Source: Phycisphaerae bacterium (GTDB taxonomy: Bacteria; Planctomycetota; Phycisphaerae; UBA1845; PWPN01). Taken from it: a stretch of 64,000 nucleotides of DNA. The stretch is taken from the NCBI GenBank assembly GCA_035384605.1, contig DAOOIV010000004.1, forward strand, positions 69,675 to 133,674, given 5' to 3'. The notes under the pieces were generated by a model. The model was not told the origin of the DNA. It saw nothing but the letters and a program-made list of their open reading frames with translations, and searched no databases. The translations under genes were made by a program, and so were the position numbers. Numbering within the stretch: position 1 is the first letter of the stretch; each line of letters opens with the position of its first letter. Shown here one piece after another: positions 17,020 to 25,687 of the stretch.

Positions 17020-17418
17020 ATGGCAGAGAAGACCTTCAAGTGCAGCGTGTTGACCCCCGAGGCCCGGGTCTTTGAGGGCGACGTCGAGTCGGTGGTGCTG
17101 CCTGCCCATGACGGCGAAATCGGCGTGCTGTTCTGCCGCGCTCCACTTCTGTGCAAGCTGGGCGCGGGTAGCCTGCGATTGCGCAAGGGCACGGAAACGC
17201 AAACTTGGTTTGTGGACGGCGGTTTTGCACAGGTGATCGAGAACCAGGTGACTGTTCTGACCCAGAAAGCCCTGCGTCCGGAAGAGATCTCCGCGGCCGA
17301 CGCCCAAGCCCGCCTCGAGGAAGCCCTGAAAATGCCGGCCGGTGACGACGCGGCCCTTCGTCGCAAGAACCGGATCGTGGCCGGCGCACGGGCGCAGCTC
17401 CGCATGGCCTTGATGTAG
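17020..17418 (+). CDS. atpC: F-type ATP synthase subunit epsilon
   Basis: Epsilon caps the central stalk and can inhibit ATP hydrolysis. The 132-aa protein has the N-terminal beta-sandwich (FKCSVLTPEARVFEGDVESVVLPAHDGEIGVL) and a C-terminal helical part (DAQARLEEALKMP...ALRRKNRIVAGARAQLRMA). It closes the atp operon and converges on a lipoprotein gene 44 bp downstream. Confidence 0.94.
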   Translation: MAEKTFKCSVLTPEARVFEGDVESVVLPAHDGEIGVLFCRAPLLCKLGAGSLRLRKGTETQTWFVDGGFAQVIENQVTVLTQKALRPEEISAADAQARLEEALKMPAGDDAALRRKNRIVAGARAQLRMALM

Positions 17419-17462
17419 GCGCATCGCGCCGCGCCCGTGCGGGTCGCGATTTCCTCTCACAA

Positions 17463-18182
17463 TCAAGGCACAACCGTTCGTGTCGCCGGAAGACTGACCT
17501 TCCTGCCCCAGAGGATCACCCGGTCAACGTTGCCCGCATCATCGAAAGACCCCACCCCGATTCGGCCCCACGTGAATGTCTTGTCCTCAGCGGTCATGCA
17601 CGGTTGCGTCATGTCGTCGAAGAAAACCTCGATCGTGCCGGCGGCGACCTTGCGGACCACGCGAACGTGGTGATAGCCCTCGGTCCACGGCGTGCCGTCT
17701 GTCCGCGTCTTAACGATTGGGCGACGGTCGGCGTTGTTCACGATGTGGACCGTGTTGGACGCGTCGTCCGACTTCAGCCCGAAATGAACATAGTAAAACC
17801 GCGCCGCGTCCTGGTAGCCGAAGAAAAGGCACATGTCACGGTGCGGATAATCAGCTTTGGTCGATCGCACCCGCGCGTCAAGGACAAAATCGGACACGAT
17901 GACGTCCTTGAGCAAGGCCATTCCGGTCGGCGACCGGTACGGCGGCTTGTAGCTGCTGTTCCCGGCCAGACATAGTACCGTTCTGTCGCCGTCGCGCGTG
18001 AACTTCCACGCCCGTGGATCGTCCAGCTCCCATTGCGTCGAAGGCTTGTCGAAGTCCTCGTCGACCAGAAGCGGCAGGCCCGGGAAGACGGGCGGGCTCG
18101 CGCGGTGCGATGCTGAACCGGACATCCGGACACAACCGAACAGCGGCATGAATAGCACGAAGAGGGCGATGAGTCTTGACAT
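17463..18182 (-). CDS. lipoprotein with concanavalin-like domain
   Basis: The 239-aa protein has a lipoprotein signal (MSRLIALFVLFMPLFGC, with lipobox LFGC) and then a beta-rich domain starting LLVDEDFDKPSTQWELDDPRAWKF. Segments such as SDFVLDARVRS, FFGYQDAARFYYVHFG, YHHVRVVRKVAAGTIEVFFDD and WGRIGVGSFDD are typical of the concanavalin-A-like fold of DUF1080-type glycoside-binding or hydrolysing proteins common in planctomycetes. It lies 9 bp downstream of the sodium symporter gene on the same strand. A role in binding or cleaving a sugar taken up by that symporter is an inference. Confidence 0.7.
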   Translation of the reverse strand: MSRLIALFVLFMPLFGCVRMSGSASHRASPPVFPGLPLLVDEDFDKPSTQWELDDPRAWKFTRDGDRTVLCLAGNSSYKPPYRSPTGMALLKDVIVSDFVLDARVRSTKADYPHRDMCLFFGYQDAARFYYVHFGLKSDDASNTVHIVNNADRRPIVKTRTDGTPWTEGYHHVRVVRKVAAGTIEVFFDDMTQPCMTAEDKTFTWGRIGVGSFDDAGNVDRVILWGRKVSLPATRTVVP

Positions 18183-18191
18183 GATCGGTCT

Positions 18192-19844
18192 TCACCAGAA
18201 TATCACATAGATGATCAGATACATGATTGCCGCGATAACGGCCCAGAAGCCGACGGTCTGATACCATGGATACTGCCCGCGATGCTCCGGCGAAGGCAGG
18301 TTGAGCGACGGTCTCCAGACATACGGGGCGACGGCCTCCGCCGGCGCCGGCCTCGTCAGCAGGCTGACCGCGATCATGAAGACGGCCGCCGCGATCCAAA
18401 GCACGAAGGCAAAGTTGAACAGGTGAATTCTGCCTGAGATGAATGGCAGTCGCAGCCAGTTGTCATCGGGATTGCCCCAGACGAACGGCACTGCGACGAA
18501 AGGCGCGGCCAAGACAAACGTTGCGGTCGCCGCCTTGGCGGTCGTGCGCTTCCACAACGCCCCATAGGTAAACGCCAGCATGATCGGGATGGCCAGAATA
18601 CACCAGGCATTTTGCGAGTAGGTGAAGATATAGCGGTAGCTGCTCGCCAGCAGGGTCAGCGGGAACGCGACGAGCAGGGTAACCAAACCGACCAGTCTGC
18701 CGACGCGAACCAGTTCGCGATCACTTGCGGCCGGACGCAGCCAGCGTCGGTGAATGTCGATCGTGTAGACGCTGGCGGTGGCGTTCACGATGGCGCTCAC
18801 GCTCGACATGATCGCCCCCAGGACGGCGGCGACCAGAAAGCCTCGAAGCCCCGGACCCAGCAGGAACTGCGCAAGATGCGGGTACGTGGCATTGGCGTCG
18901 GGCTGGCCGTCCGGTGTGAGCGGCAGGGCCGGCAGCACGCCCTGCTTCAGAAGGTCACTTGCGATGTAGCCGGGAAAGGCGAAGCAAAGAGTCAGAACCG
19001 GCCCAAGGAAGGCCGTCAAGAGCACACCCATGCGACCGTGGCGTTCGTCTTTGGCCCCGAGGCAGGACTGAACGTAGAACTGATTCGTGCAGCAGTACCA
19101 GACGTTGGTTGACAACATCAGCAGGATCACTCCGGGCCAAGGCACGTAGGGGTCATCCATCGGCCGGATGAGATGTGCCGAGCCTGCGTCCCGCATTCGT
19201 TCCAACAGCCCGGACCACCCACCGGGTACCTCGTTGAGCCCCGCCCCGAAAAGCGTGAGACCGCCGGCGAGCAGCAGGATGCACTGAAAGGTGTCCGTCC
19301 ATGCGACCGAGGACATGCCGCCGTAAACGGTGTAGATGCCCGTGAACACGGCCAGGATCGCCGTGCCCAGAATCGGCGGGATTCCCAGGAAGTACTTCAT
19401 CGCCGTGGCACCCAGCGCCAGCACCATGACCAGCGTAACGCAGGCGTTGTTGAAGACGGTGTACACGGCAAAAAGCAGACGCGTCGTCTTGTTGTACCGC
19501 TTCTCAAGGTATTCGGGAATCGTCGTCGTGCCGCTGCGCAGATACAGCGGCAGGAACACGAAAATCATCAGCGTCAGGGAAGGGTACACACCCAGATCCC
19601 AGTTCGAGACCACCAACCCGGCCCCGAAGCCGTATCCGACCTCGCCCAGCATTTGCTCAGCGCTGATGCTTGCCGCGACCATGGTGAAGCCGACCACCCA
19701 CCACGGCAGCGACCGCTCGGCGATGAAGAACTCTTTGGATCCCCCTTTGGCTTTTCTTGCTGACCACAACCCGATGGCCAACGTAAGGATAAAATAGATA
19801 ATGATGATGGCATAATCGACAGGCTGGTAACTGCTTGCGAGCAT
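18192..19844 (-). CDS. sodium:solute symporter (SSS family)
   Basis: The 550-aa membrane protein has about 13-14 hydrophobic helices, beginning YAIIIIYFILTLAIGLWSAR, followed by EFFIAERSLPWWVVGFTMVAASISAEQMLG. This is the SSS-family Na+-site region in helix 1 (ASxxSxxxxxG-like). TTTIPEYLEKRYN and GIYTVYGGMSSVAWTDTFQ are strong family markers of the sugar-transporting SGLT branch. It should import a sugar or related solute with Na+. It is divergent from a mutarotase-like gene and cotranscribed with a concanavalin-like lipoprotein. Confidence 0.9.
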   Translation of the reverse strand: MLASSYQPVDYAIIIIYFILTLAIGLWSARKAKGGSKEFFIAERSLPWWVVGFTMVAASISAEQMLGEVGYGFGAGLVVSNWDLGVYPSLTLMIFVFLPLYLRSGTTTIPEYLEKRYNKTTRLLFAVYTVFNNACVTLVMVLALGATAMKYFLGIPPILGTAILAVFTGIYTVYGGMSSVAWTDTFQCILLLAGGLTLFGAGLNEVPGGWSGLLERMRDAGSAHLIRPMDDPYVPWPGVILLMLSTNVWYCCTNQFYVQSCLGAKDERHGRMGVLLTAFLGPVLTLCFAFPGYIASDLLKQGVLPALPLTPDGQPDANATYPHLAQFLLGPGLRGFLVAAVLGAIMSSVSAIVNATASVYTIDIHRRWLRPAASDRELVRVGRLVGLVTLLVAFPLTLLASSYRYIFTYSQNAWCILAIPIMLAFTYGALWKRTTAKAATATFVLAAPFVAVPFVWGNPDDNWLRLPFISGRIHLFNFAFVLWIAAAVFMIAVSLLTRPAPAEAVAPYVWRPSLNLPSPEHRGQYPWYQTVGFWAVIAAIMYLIIYVIFW

Positions 19845-19934
19845 TCAGCACGTCTCCATGGGGCGGACCTGCTTATACCGCTGGAAGTGTAACCGTGTTA
19901 TCATCCCGGGTCCAATCGAAAAGGAGACGGTCTC

Positions 19935-20930
19935 GTGGGCTATGTTCGATTCGAGAAGGACTGGAAGCTCAACGAATGCAGCGTTCTGCGGATCGAGAGC
20001 GACGTGCTGCGGATTGATGTGCTGCCTCAACTGGGCGGCAAGATCTATCATTGGGTCCACAAGCCGACCGACCGCGACTTCCTGTGGCAGCATCCTCGGA
20101 TCATGCCGAGAATCATGCCGTCCGGGATGAACTACGACGACAATTTCAGCGGCGGCTGGGACGAGCTGTTCCCCAACGGGGAGGCCGGGCCTTACAACCA
20201 CGAGATGTACCCCGATCATGGCGAATACTGGACCCGACCTTTCGAGTGGGAAGTCCTGCAAAGTCGGACCGAGCTGACATTGCACCTCTGGGCCGAAGGG
20301 GGTGTCACGCCGACGCGAATGGAACGATGGATGACCCTGGCGGCATCATCGCCCGTCGTCCGCGTGAAGTATCGCTTGAGCCACCTCGGTCGTCATGGTT
20401 TCGACTACGTCTGGTCGATCCATCCGGCTTTGTCCGTCGGCCCGCAGTCAGAGTTCGTCATTCCCGCCGGAAAGGGCATCATTGGCAGTCCGGGGCTGGG
20501 CCGGTTGGCCGCGGAACCGTTGGAGTTCAACTGGCCGCAGGTCCCCGGCCGTGACGGCAAGCTGTTCGATATGAGCCGTGTCCCGGCGGGGGTGGATGTG
20601 CCGCATTTCGAGATGGTCTACCTGACCGAATTGCACGAGGGCTGGTATGCCCATCTTGACCACGCGACGCGCAGCGGTTTCGGTCTGGCTTTTGACAACC
20701 AGCTCTTCAATACTCTATGGTTGTTCGCCACCTACGGGGGATGGCGAGGCCTCTGCACGGTCATTCCCGAGGCCGCGACCGGCTTTCCTGGTGATCTGGC
20801 GACCGCCTCCACGAGCGGGAGGTGTGGTCACCTGGACTCCGGGCAGGTCGTGGAGACGGAGACGGCCGCGGTAGTATTCACGGGACGCGACCGGATTGAG
20901 CATATCAGCATAGACGGGCGCGTCAGATAG
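19935..20930 (+). CDS. aldose epimerase-like (galactose mutarotase fold)
   Basis: The 331-aa protein shows the beta-sandwich pattern of the galactose mutarotase superfamily: VLPQLGGKIYHWVHKPTDRDFLW near the start, GGWDELFPN, then FDYVWSIHPALSVG, where the His suits a catalytic position. The family includes aldose 1-epimerases and uncharacterised DUF4432/DUF5107-type proteins, so substrate and reaction are not certain. The GTG at 19935 is supported by AAGGAG about 10 nt upstream. It is followed 11 bp later by an SDR gene and diverges from a sugar symporter, which suggests a carbohydrate-use cluster. Confidence 0.7.
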   Translation: MGYVRFEKDWKLNECSVLRIESDVLRIDVLPQLGGKIYHWVHKPTDRDFLWQHPRIMPRIMPSGMNYDDNFSGGWDELFPNGEAGPYNHEMYPDHGEYWTRPFEWEVLQSRTELTLHLWAEGGVTPTRMERWMTLAASSPVVRVKYRLSHLGRHGFDYVWSIHPALSVGPQSEFVIPAGKGIIGSPGLGRLAAEPLEFNWPQVPGRDGKLFDMSRVPAGVDVPHFEMVYLTELHEGWYAHLDHATRSGFGLAFDNQLFNTLWLFATYGGWRGLCTVIPEAATGFPGDLATASTSGRCGHLDSGQVVETETAAVVFTGRDRIEHISIDGRVR

Positions 20931-20941
20931 GAGCTGCCCAC

Positions 20942-21712
20942 ATGGGTCTTCTGGACGGCGAAGTTGCGATCATAACCGGGGCGGGAACGGGAATCGGTGC
21001 CGCAACGGCTCTCCGCTTCGTCCAAGAAGGGGCGTCGGTTGTGATGGTCGGCAGACGACGCGAGAAGCTGGAGGAAACAGCCAGAGCCGCAGGCCGAACC
21101 GACCGGCTGGCCGTCGTGCCGGGCGATGTTCGCGACCAGAAGACGGTCGACGCCGCGATTGCGGCCGCGACCAAGCTCGGAGGGCTGCATGTGGTCGTCA
21201 ACAATGCCGCCGTCGCCTACCCTGTGGGGTTTCCCGACGCCGACTTTGAGACCTGGCGGGACATTTTCGACATCATCGTGGTGGGTGCGTTTCGTTTCTG
21301 TCGGGAGGCGGCCAGGGTGATGATCGCAAACAAGACGCCTGGACGGTTGGTCAACGTGACCAGCATCCATGGCACGCAGGCCGAGCCGGGGGCTTCGGGA
21401 TATGGGGCCGCCAAGGCGGCGGTCAACCAGTTCAGCCGAGCCCTGTCGGTGGAACTCGCTCCGCACAACATTCGCGTCAACGCCGTCGCGCCGGGCTTTG
21501 TTGACACGCCGATGTCGGTCTACAACGGCAGGAACGAGCTGGAAAGCGACTGGTTCAAGAGGTTCTACGTGGAAGCGCGCAAAATCCCGATGGCCCGTGC
21601 GGGAAGGCCGGAGGAAATCGCCTCGGCCATCCTGTTCCTCGCCTGCCGGGAGTCAAGCTACATAACCGGTCATGTGATGATCGTCGACGGAGGCCTGACG
21701 GTGACATTCTAA
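20942..21712 (+). CDS. SDR family oxidoreductase
   Basis: The 256-aa classical short-chain dehydrogenase has the cofactor motif TGAGTGIG, the NNAA strand motif, the catalytic Ser in NVTSIHG and the YGAAK Tyr/Lys pair. VAPGFVDTP and the C-terminal GHVMIVDGG are also typical. Arg residues after the second strand (VGRRREK) suggest NADP(H). The substrate is unknown; the neighbours suggest a sugar or polyol. AGGAG lies 9 nt before the ATG. The stop codon TAA is formed by the first bases of the diverged 97-bp element copy. Confidence 0.88.
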   Translation: MGLLDGEVAIITGAGTGIGAATALRFVQEGASVVMVGRRREKLEETARAAGRTDRLAVVPGDVRDQKTVDAAIAAATKLGGLHVVVNNAAVAYPVGFPDADFETWRDIFDIIVVGAFRFCREAARVMIANKTPGRLVNVTSIHGTQAEPGASGYGAAKAAVNQFSRALSVELAPHNIRVNAVAPGFVDTPMSVYNGRNELESDWFKRFYVEARKIPMARAGRPEEIASAILFLACRESSYITGHVMIVDGGLTVTF

Positions 21713-21805
21713 GGGGACCGCCTTTTTGCGGGCCGCAATTGAAGCGCCCCGTGCCACAGACACGTGCGCGCACAAATCGCACATCTGACAGGAGAGAGAG
21801 CCAGA
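21709..21805 (+). repeat. 97-bp element, diverged copy 4
   Basis: Starting at CTAAGG over the SDR stop codon, this sequence shares GGACCGCCTTTTTGCGGG and CCGCAA with the reverse complement of the three conserved copies. It then aligns with lower identity (AAGCG, TGCGCGCA, GAGAGAG) over about 97 bp. It lies in the same sense as the SDR gene. The right boundary is approximate. Confidence 0.55.
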
Positions 21806-21853
21806 ACGCTGCAGGCAGGACTCTCTTGGCAGGCGCTGCCTTGATCAGATGTT

Positions 21854-22843
21854 TCACGCGGGCAATTCGCCAAAGATTTCCTCGATTACATCTTTGAGTG
21901 TGATGATGCCCACGAAGCCTCGTCGCGGATCGTTAACCACGGCCATGGTCTCGTTGGCTCGCTGGAGCTGAATGATGGCCCGCGCGGCGGAGTCCTGAGC
22001 CTGGAGCGCAATGGGGGGGTGCATGAAGTTGCTGATACTCGCATCGGTATCGTCGGCGAGCACGTCGCAGACGCTGACGATGCCGGAGACCGTCTTCCCG
22101 TCTCGGTCGACGACCGGCATCCGCGAGTAGCTGTGGCTCCGAACCGCCCGGAGGAATTGACTGCGGTTTGCGGTGATGGGGACGCTGGCCACGCGGCGGC
22201 GCGGAATCATGATCGAACCGACGCGGACGCTCGACAGATTCATCACTCGCTCGACGATTTCCGCCTGTTCGGTCGTCAGAGCTCCCTCCGCGGCGCCTTC
22301 CCGCAAGAGGCCGAGCACCTCACGTCGTGGGCCGTGCATCCGGCTCTCTGCTTCATGGCCGGACAGCCATATGCTGAACCGTGTGACCTGCCCGAGAAGC
22401 CAGAGGATGCCCGTCTGACGGAGCACCAGGATCATGGCTCGCAGCGGCCGGGCGCAACGGTACATCAGCCGATCGGCTTCCGCTCGGAACCAGTTCTTCG
22501 GGACGACGTCGGCGAAGACGAATCCCAGCGGGGAGAGCATGGCGGCCGTGTAGAACTCCACCTTCGAGGACTCGACGCCAATGCCGCAGGCCATCAGAAA
22601 CGTGGCCGCGACTGTCAGCAGATAATTCGCGAGATTGTTGCCGAGAACGATACCGAGAATGCTTTCGTCCTGGCGGTCGGTGAGATCGATCAGCGCGCGG
22701 GCATCGAGTGCTTCGAGGCGTTCGGCGCGAAGCCTCAGGCGGACTCGATTGACGCAGTAAAGGCCCATTTCAACCCCGGAAAAAAAGCCTGATATGGCCA
22801 GAGTGACTGCGGTTGCAAATGTGCCCAGCAGGAGCGCGATCAT
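21854..22843 (-). CDS. CNNM/DUF21-CBS membrane protein
   Basis: The 329-aa protein has a DUF21 (CNNM) membrane domain with about four helices (LLLGTFATAVTLAISGFFSGVEMGLYCVN). It also has the linker VMNLSSVRVGSIMIPR and a tandem CBS pair (RMPVVDRDGKTVSGIVSVCDV; TMAVVNDPRRGFVGIITLKDVIEEIFGE). Proteins of this class are linked to Mg2+/Co2+ efflux or tolerance. It lacks the C-terminal CorC_HlyC domain that its neighbour has. GGAGGAG lies 7 nt before the ATG at 22843, and this ATG overlaps the upstream gene's stop by 4 bp. Confidence 0.85.
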   Translation of the reverse strand: MIALLLGTFATAVTLAISGFFSGVEMGLYCVNRVRLRLRAERLEALDARALIDLTDRQDESILGIVLGNNLANYLLTVAATFLMACGIGVESSKVEFYTAAMLSPLGFVFADVVPKNWFRAEADRLMYRCARPLRAMILVLRQTGILWLLGQVTRFSIWLSGHEAESRMHGPRREVLGLLREGAAEGALTTEQAEIVERVMNLSSVRVGSIMIPRRRVASVPITANRSQFLRAVRSHSYSRMPVVDRDGKTVSGIVSVCDVLADDTDASISNFMHPPIALQAQDSAARAIIQLQRANETMAVVNDPRRGFVGIITLKDVIEEIFGELPA

Positions 22844-24126
22844 GGGCAGTCTCCTCCGGGCTTCCCATCGACAGGCGCGGCACTCGATCCACCGTCGACG
22901 AGTTCCAGCAAAACCCATTCGATACGTCGTCCCCGAAGTGCCTCAACCGTCAGGACTAGGTTACCCAGCCGGAGCTTGTCCCCGACGGCCGGCAGCCGGC
23001 CCAGCCGAGCGAGAATCAGACCCGCCAGGGTGGTTACCTCCTCGTCCAGCCGGCTCATCTTGAACTGCTCGGACCAGTCATGGATGCTCATCCCGCCGGA
23101 GACGCGGTAACGTCGCTCATCAAGCCGGACCCAGAGTCTGTCCTGCTCCGATTCCCCCTCAGTACCCAACCCGCCCCCAATCAGCTTCGCGATGTCGTCC
23201 ACCGTGACCAGACCCACCACGCCGCCGAACTCGTCAACCGCAATGGCGAGCTGCGTCTTCTTCCGGCGGAACTCCTCGATCAATTGGGTGATGGTGACCA
23301 CTTCGGGGACATAATGGGCCGGCCGGATCAGTTGTGCGAGCGGACGGCCGGGGTGCAGCAGCAGATCCTTGGCATAGATGATTCCGGCAATCCGATCGAT
23401 GTCCTTGTCGTAAACCGGTATCTTGGTGAATTCATGCTTCCGCATCAGCCGTTCGAGGTCATGCGGGTTTCCGTGAACGTCATAGGCGATCATGTCCACC
23501 CGGGGAATCATGATGTCCTTGGTCCGCAACTCGCCGAGCTGAATGACCTGGTCGAGCATGGCGTTTTCGTGAGCGTCGATCACGCGGTGCCGCTCCGACA
23601 TCTCGACCAGTTCGCGCAGCTCCTCAACGGTGACGTATTCGTCAGGCTTGGGTGTGCCGACCAAGAGACGAGTCAGCGGTTCGACCAGCAGCGTTCCGAG
23701 CAACGCACGAAACGGGGTCAGAATGACCTGGGTAAACCGGACCATGGGAGCCAGACGAGGGGCCAGCGGAACCCTCAGCAGAATCGCGGCTCCCTTCGGC
23801 AGGATTTCTCCGAACAACGTGACCAGGATAGGCGAAGCCAACCCGATGATCGGGACCAGGGCCGAATTTCTGCCGAGCACTGACTGCGACAGCGACAGAC
23901 TGGCGGCGAAAATGAACAGGTTGATCGACACGTTGCCGATCATCAGCGTCAGCAGCAGCCGGCGCGGATGACGCATCAGGTCGGCGACCATCTGCCTCGA
24001 CGGCCGTTTATCCTGGCGGAACCGCATCAATTCATGGCGACTCAGCGAGAACAGGGCTGTTTCGGCCCCGCTGAAGAACGCTGATGCCAGCAGCAGAATC
24101 AGAAGCAGTAGAATTTTGAAACCCAT
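22840..24126 (-). CDS. CorC/HlyC-type CNNM-CBS protein
   Basis: The 428-aa protein has the DUF21 membrane domain (LLLASAFFSGAETALFSLSRHEL), the CBS pair (MIPRVDMIAYDVHGN...FTKIPVYDKDIDRIAGIIYAKDLL; TQLAIAVDEFGGVVGLVTVDDI) and the C-terminal CorC_HlyC transporter-associated domain (YRVSGGMSIHDWSEQF...LRLGNLVLTVEAL). It likely acts in divalent cation transport. It is translationally coupled to the shorter paralogue downstream, and the two may form a heterodimer. Confidence 0.88.
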   Translation of the reverse strand: MGFKILLLLILLLASAFFSGAETALFSLSRHELMRFRQDKRPSRQMVADLMRHPRRLLLTLMIGNVSINLFIFAASLSLSQSVLGRNSALVPIIGLASPILVTLFGEILPKGAAILLRVPLAPRLAPMVRFTQVILTPFRALLGTLLVEPLTRLLVGTPKPDEYVTVEELRELVEMSERHRVIDAHENAMLDQVIQLGELRTKDIMIPRVDMIAYDVHGNPHDLERLMRKHEFTKIPVYDKDIDRIAGIIYAKDLLLHPGRPLAQLIRPAHYVPEVVTITQLIEEFRRKKTQLAIAVDEFGGVVGLVTVDDIAKLIGGGLGTEGESEQDRLWVRLDERRYRVSGGMSIHDWSEQFKMSRLDEEVTTLAGLILARLGRLPAVGDKLRLGNLVLTVEALRGRRIEWVLLELVDGGSSAAPVDGKPGGDCP

Positions 24127-24269
24127 AACCTCCGTGCCCGCCCGGATAACACCGCCGGCCGATGGGGTGTCAGAAGGACGAGCCAGAGTGTACCGTCTCC
24201 GCCAACGCTCGCAAAACGGCGGGGTGTCCTCAACTTGAAGGCGGGCCAGACCTCGAGCATGATGAGGTC

Positions 24270-25382
24270 ATGGCCGCCCGCTTGCTCCATGCTGTGCACG
24301 AGTCGACCTCTGAGGACGCCCTTGCGCACCTTTCTCTCCTCCTGAACCGGTTGCCGCCCGAGCGTTTCTCGCAAGCTGTTCTCATGATCGGACGACCGGC
24401 CCCGGTGCTGCGCCTACCGCCGGCGGTGCCGATCGAGCGCGTGCACGGCTGCTCCTTGATGCCCATGCTTCCGGGTGCGCGGGCTGTCCGGCTGTTGCGG
24501 CGGAAGTCCTTCGATCTGCTGTTGATGTGGGACTGGTCACCATACCTCGACTTCAGCCGCGAGGGCAGCGATCAGCCGTCGCTGACGATCCTGTCCAGCC
24601 CTATCGGAATGCCCGGCATTCTTTTCGGGCATCTGATGAGGCGAAAACGCGCTCAGCAGACAAATTTTGTATGTCTGAGCGATTCAGTCAGAGAACAACT
24701 GATTCGCTTGGGTTTGAAGAGTGACAGCGTGCGGGTCATCAGGCCCAGCGTCGATCCGGCGGAGATTCGTCATGCAGATCGGCAACGTGTCAGATCGGAA
24801 ATGGGCCTCCCGGCGGATGCGCGAGTCTTGCTGACCGCTTGCCCGCCCGGAAGGAAAGGAGGGCAGTATGCTGCCGTTTGGGCTGCAGCGATTCTGCACC
24901 AGATCTGGCCGGATGTCCGAATGATCCTGCCAGGTGGGTTTCGTGGCGACGGGCGGGCAAGGCACCTCAGCGAGGAGTGTTACTGCCCACAGATCTTCCG
25001 AATTGCAGCCGAGCAATACGGGCCGGCCGATCTCCTCGCAGCCAGTGACATGTTCATATGGCCCGATGACCAGAGTCATTCAACCGGCTGGTTGGCTTGG
25101 GCAATGGCGGCCGGGATACCGATTGTTGCGACCGACGGTCCGAGCGTCCGAGAGCTGATTCGCGACGGGCAGACGGGCTTTCTGGTGGGTTCCTCGCAAC
25201 CCCACGCCTTGGCCACCCGGATTCGCACGGCCTGGGAGGATGCCGAGGCCCGCCGCCGCTGCGCTCAGGAGGCCTTGCGCCAGGCCGATCAAATGTGCTG
25301 CGCCCAGAAGTGCCTCGATGCTTACGTGTCGCTCATGGAGCAACTGCTGTTGCCCTGTGAGAGAAAAACGTTCCGGCGATAG
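24270..25382 (+). CDS. glycosyltransferase, GT-B fold (group 1 type)
   Basis: The 370-aa protein has a GT-B layout: an N-terminal domain opening ARLLHAVHES..., a linker with VRVIRPSVDPAEIR, and a C-terminal nucleotide-sugar domain with ASDMFIWPDDQSHSTGWLAWAMAAGIPIVATDGPSVRELI and GFLVGSSQP. In GT4 enzymes the corresponding stretch carries an Ex7E motif; here the LLEAMA-type Glu is Trp (LAWAMA), so catalysis may be altered. The ATG at 24270 was chosen over one at 24162, whose extra 36 residues are Cys-rich and domain-free. Its 3' end overlaps the convergent zinc-ribbon gene by 61 bp. Confidence 0.75.
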   Translation: MAARLLHAVHESTSEDALAHLSLLLNRLPPERFSQAVLMIGRPAPVLRLPPAVPIERVHGCSLMPMLPGARAVRLLRRKSFDLLLMWDWSPYLDFSREGSDQPSLTILSSPIGMPGILFGHLMRRKRAQQTNFVCLSDSVREQLIRLGLKSDSVRVIRPSVDPAEIRHADRQRVRSEMGLPADARVLLTACPPGRKGGQYAAVWAAAILHQIWPDVRMILPGGFRGDGRARHLSEECYCPQIFRIAAEQYGPADLLAASDMFIWPDDQSHSTGWLAWAMAAGIPIVATDGPSVRELIRDGQTGFLVGSSQPHALATRIRTAWEDAEARRRCAQEALRQADQMCCAQKCLDAYVSLMEQLLLPCERKTFRR

Positions 25383-25687
25383 GCATGGACCGCCGAGGGG
25401 AAATCGCCGCTCATCAGGCTGGCGCAGGCCAGCAGCGCCAGATCTTCTGAGCATGCCTCCAGGGAAAGCAATTCCCGTGTGAGTTCCGCCGCCCGGCGAT
25501 ACCATCCTCTGGCGTAACAGCGACGGGCGTGTGCCCGCAGGTTGTCGACGCGGCTCTCCAGAACGATCAATGACGACAGGTCGCTCTTGCAGCGATAGCA
25601 GACCGATTCCGCCTGCCGGGGGGCATTGCAGGTCGGGCAGCGCTCACGACCTTTCCCAAAGGCATCCGATCCGGAGAGGTCGTTCAT
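25322..25687 (-). CDS. zinc-ribbon/TPR-like small protein
   Basis: The 121-aa protein starts with a CPTCNAPRQAESVCYRC zinc ribbon (CxxC...CxxC) and continues with two helical hairpins rich in Ala/Arg (ARRCYARGWYRRAAELTRELL; ALLACASLMSGDFPSAVHAYRRN) resembling TPR-like repeats. It is the last gene of the chaperone operon and overlaps the Hsp70 stop by 4 bp. A client- or cofactor-binding role with the Hsp70 is inferred from context. The 3' end runs 61 bp into the convergent glycosyltransferase. Confidence 0.7.
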   Translation of the reverse strand: MNDLSGSDAFGKGRERCPTCNAPRQAESVCYRCKSDLSSLIVLESRVDNLRAHARRCYARGWYRRAAELTRELLSLEACSEDLALLACASLMSGDFPSAVHAYRRNVFLSQGNSSCSMSDT

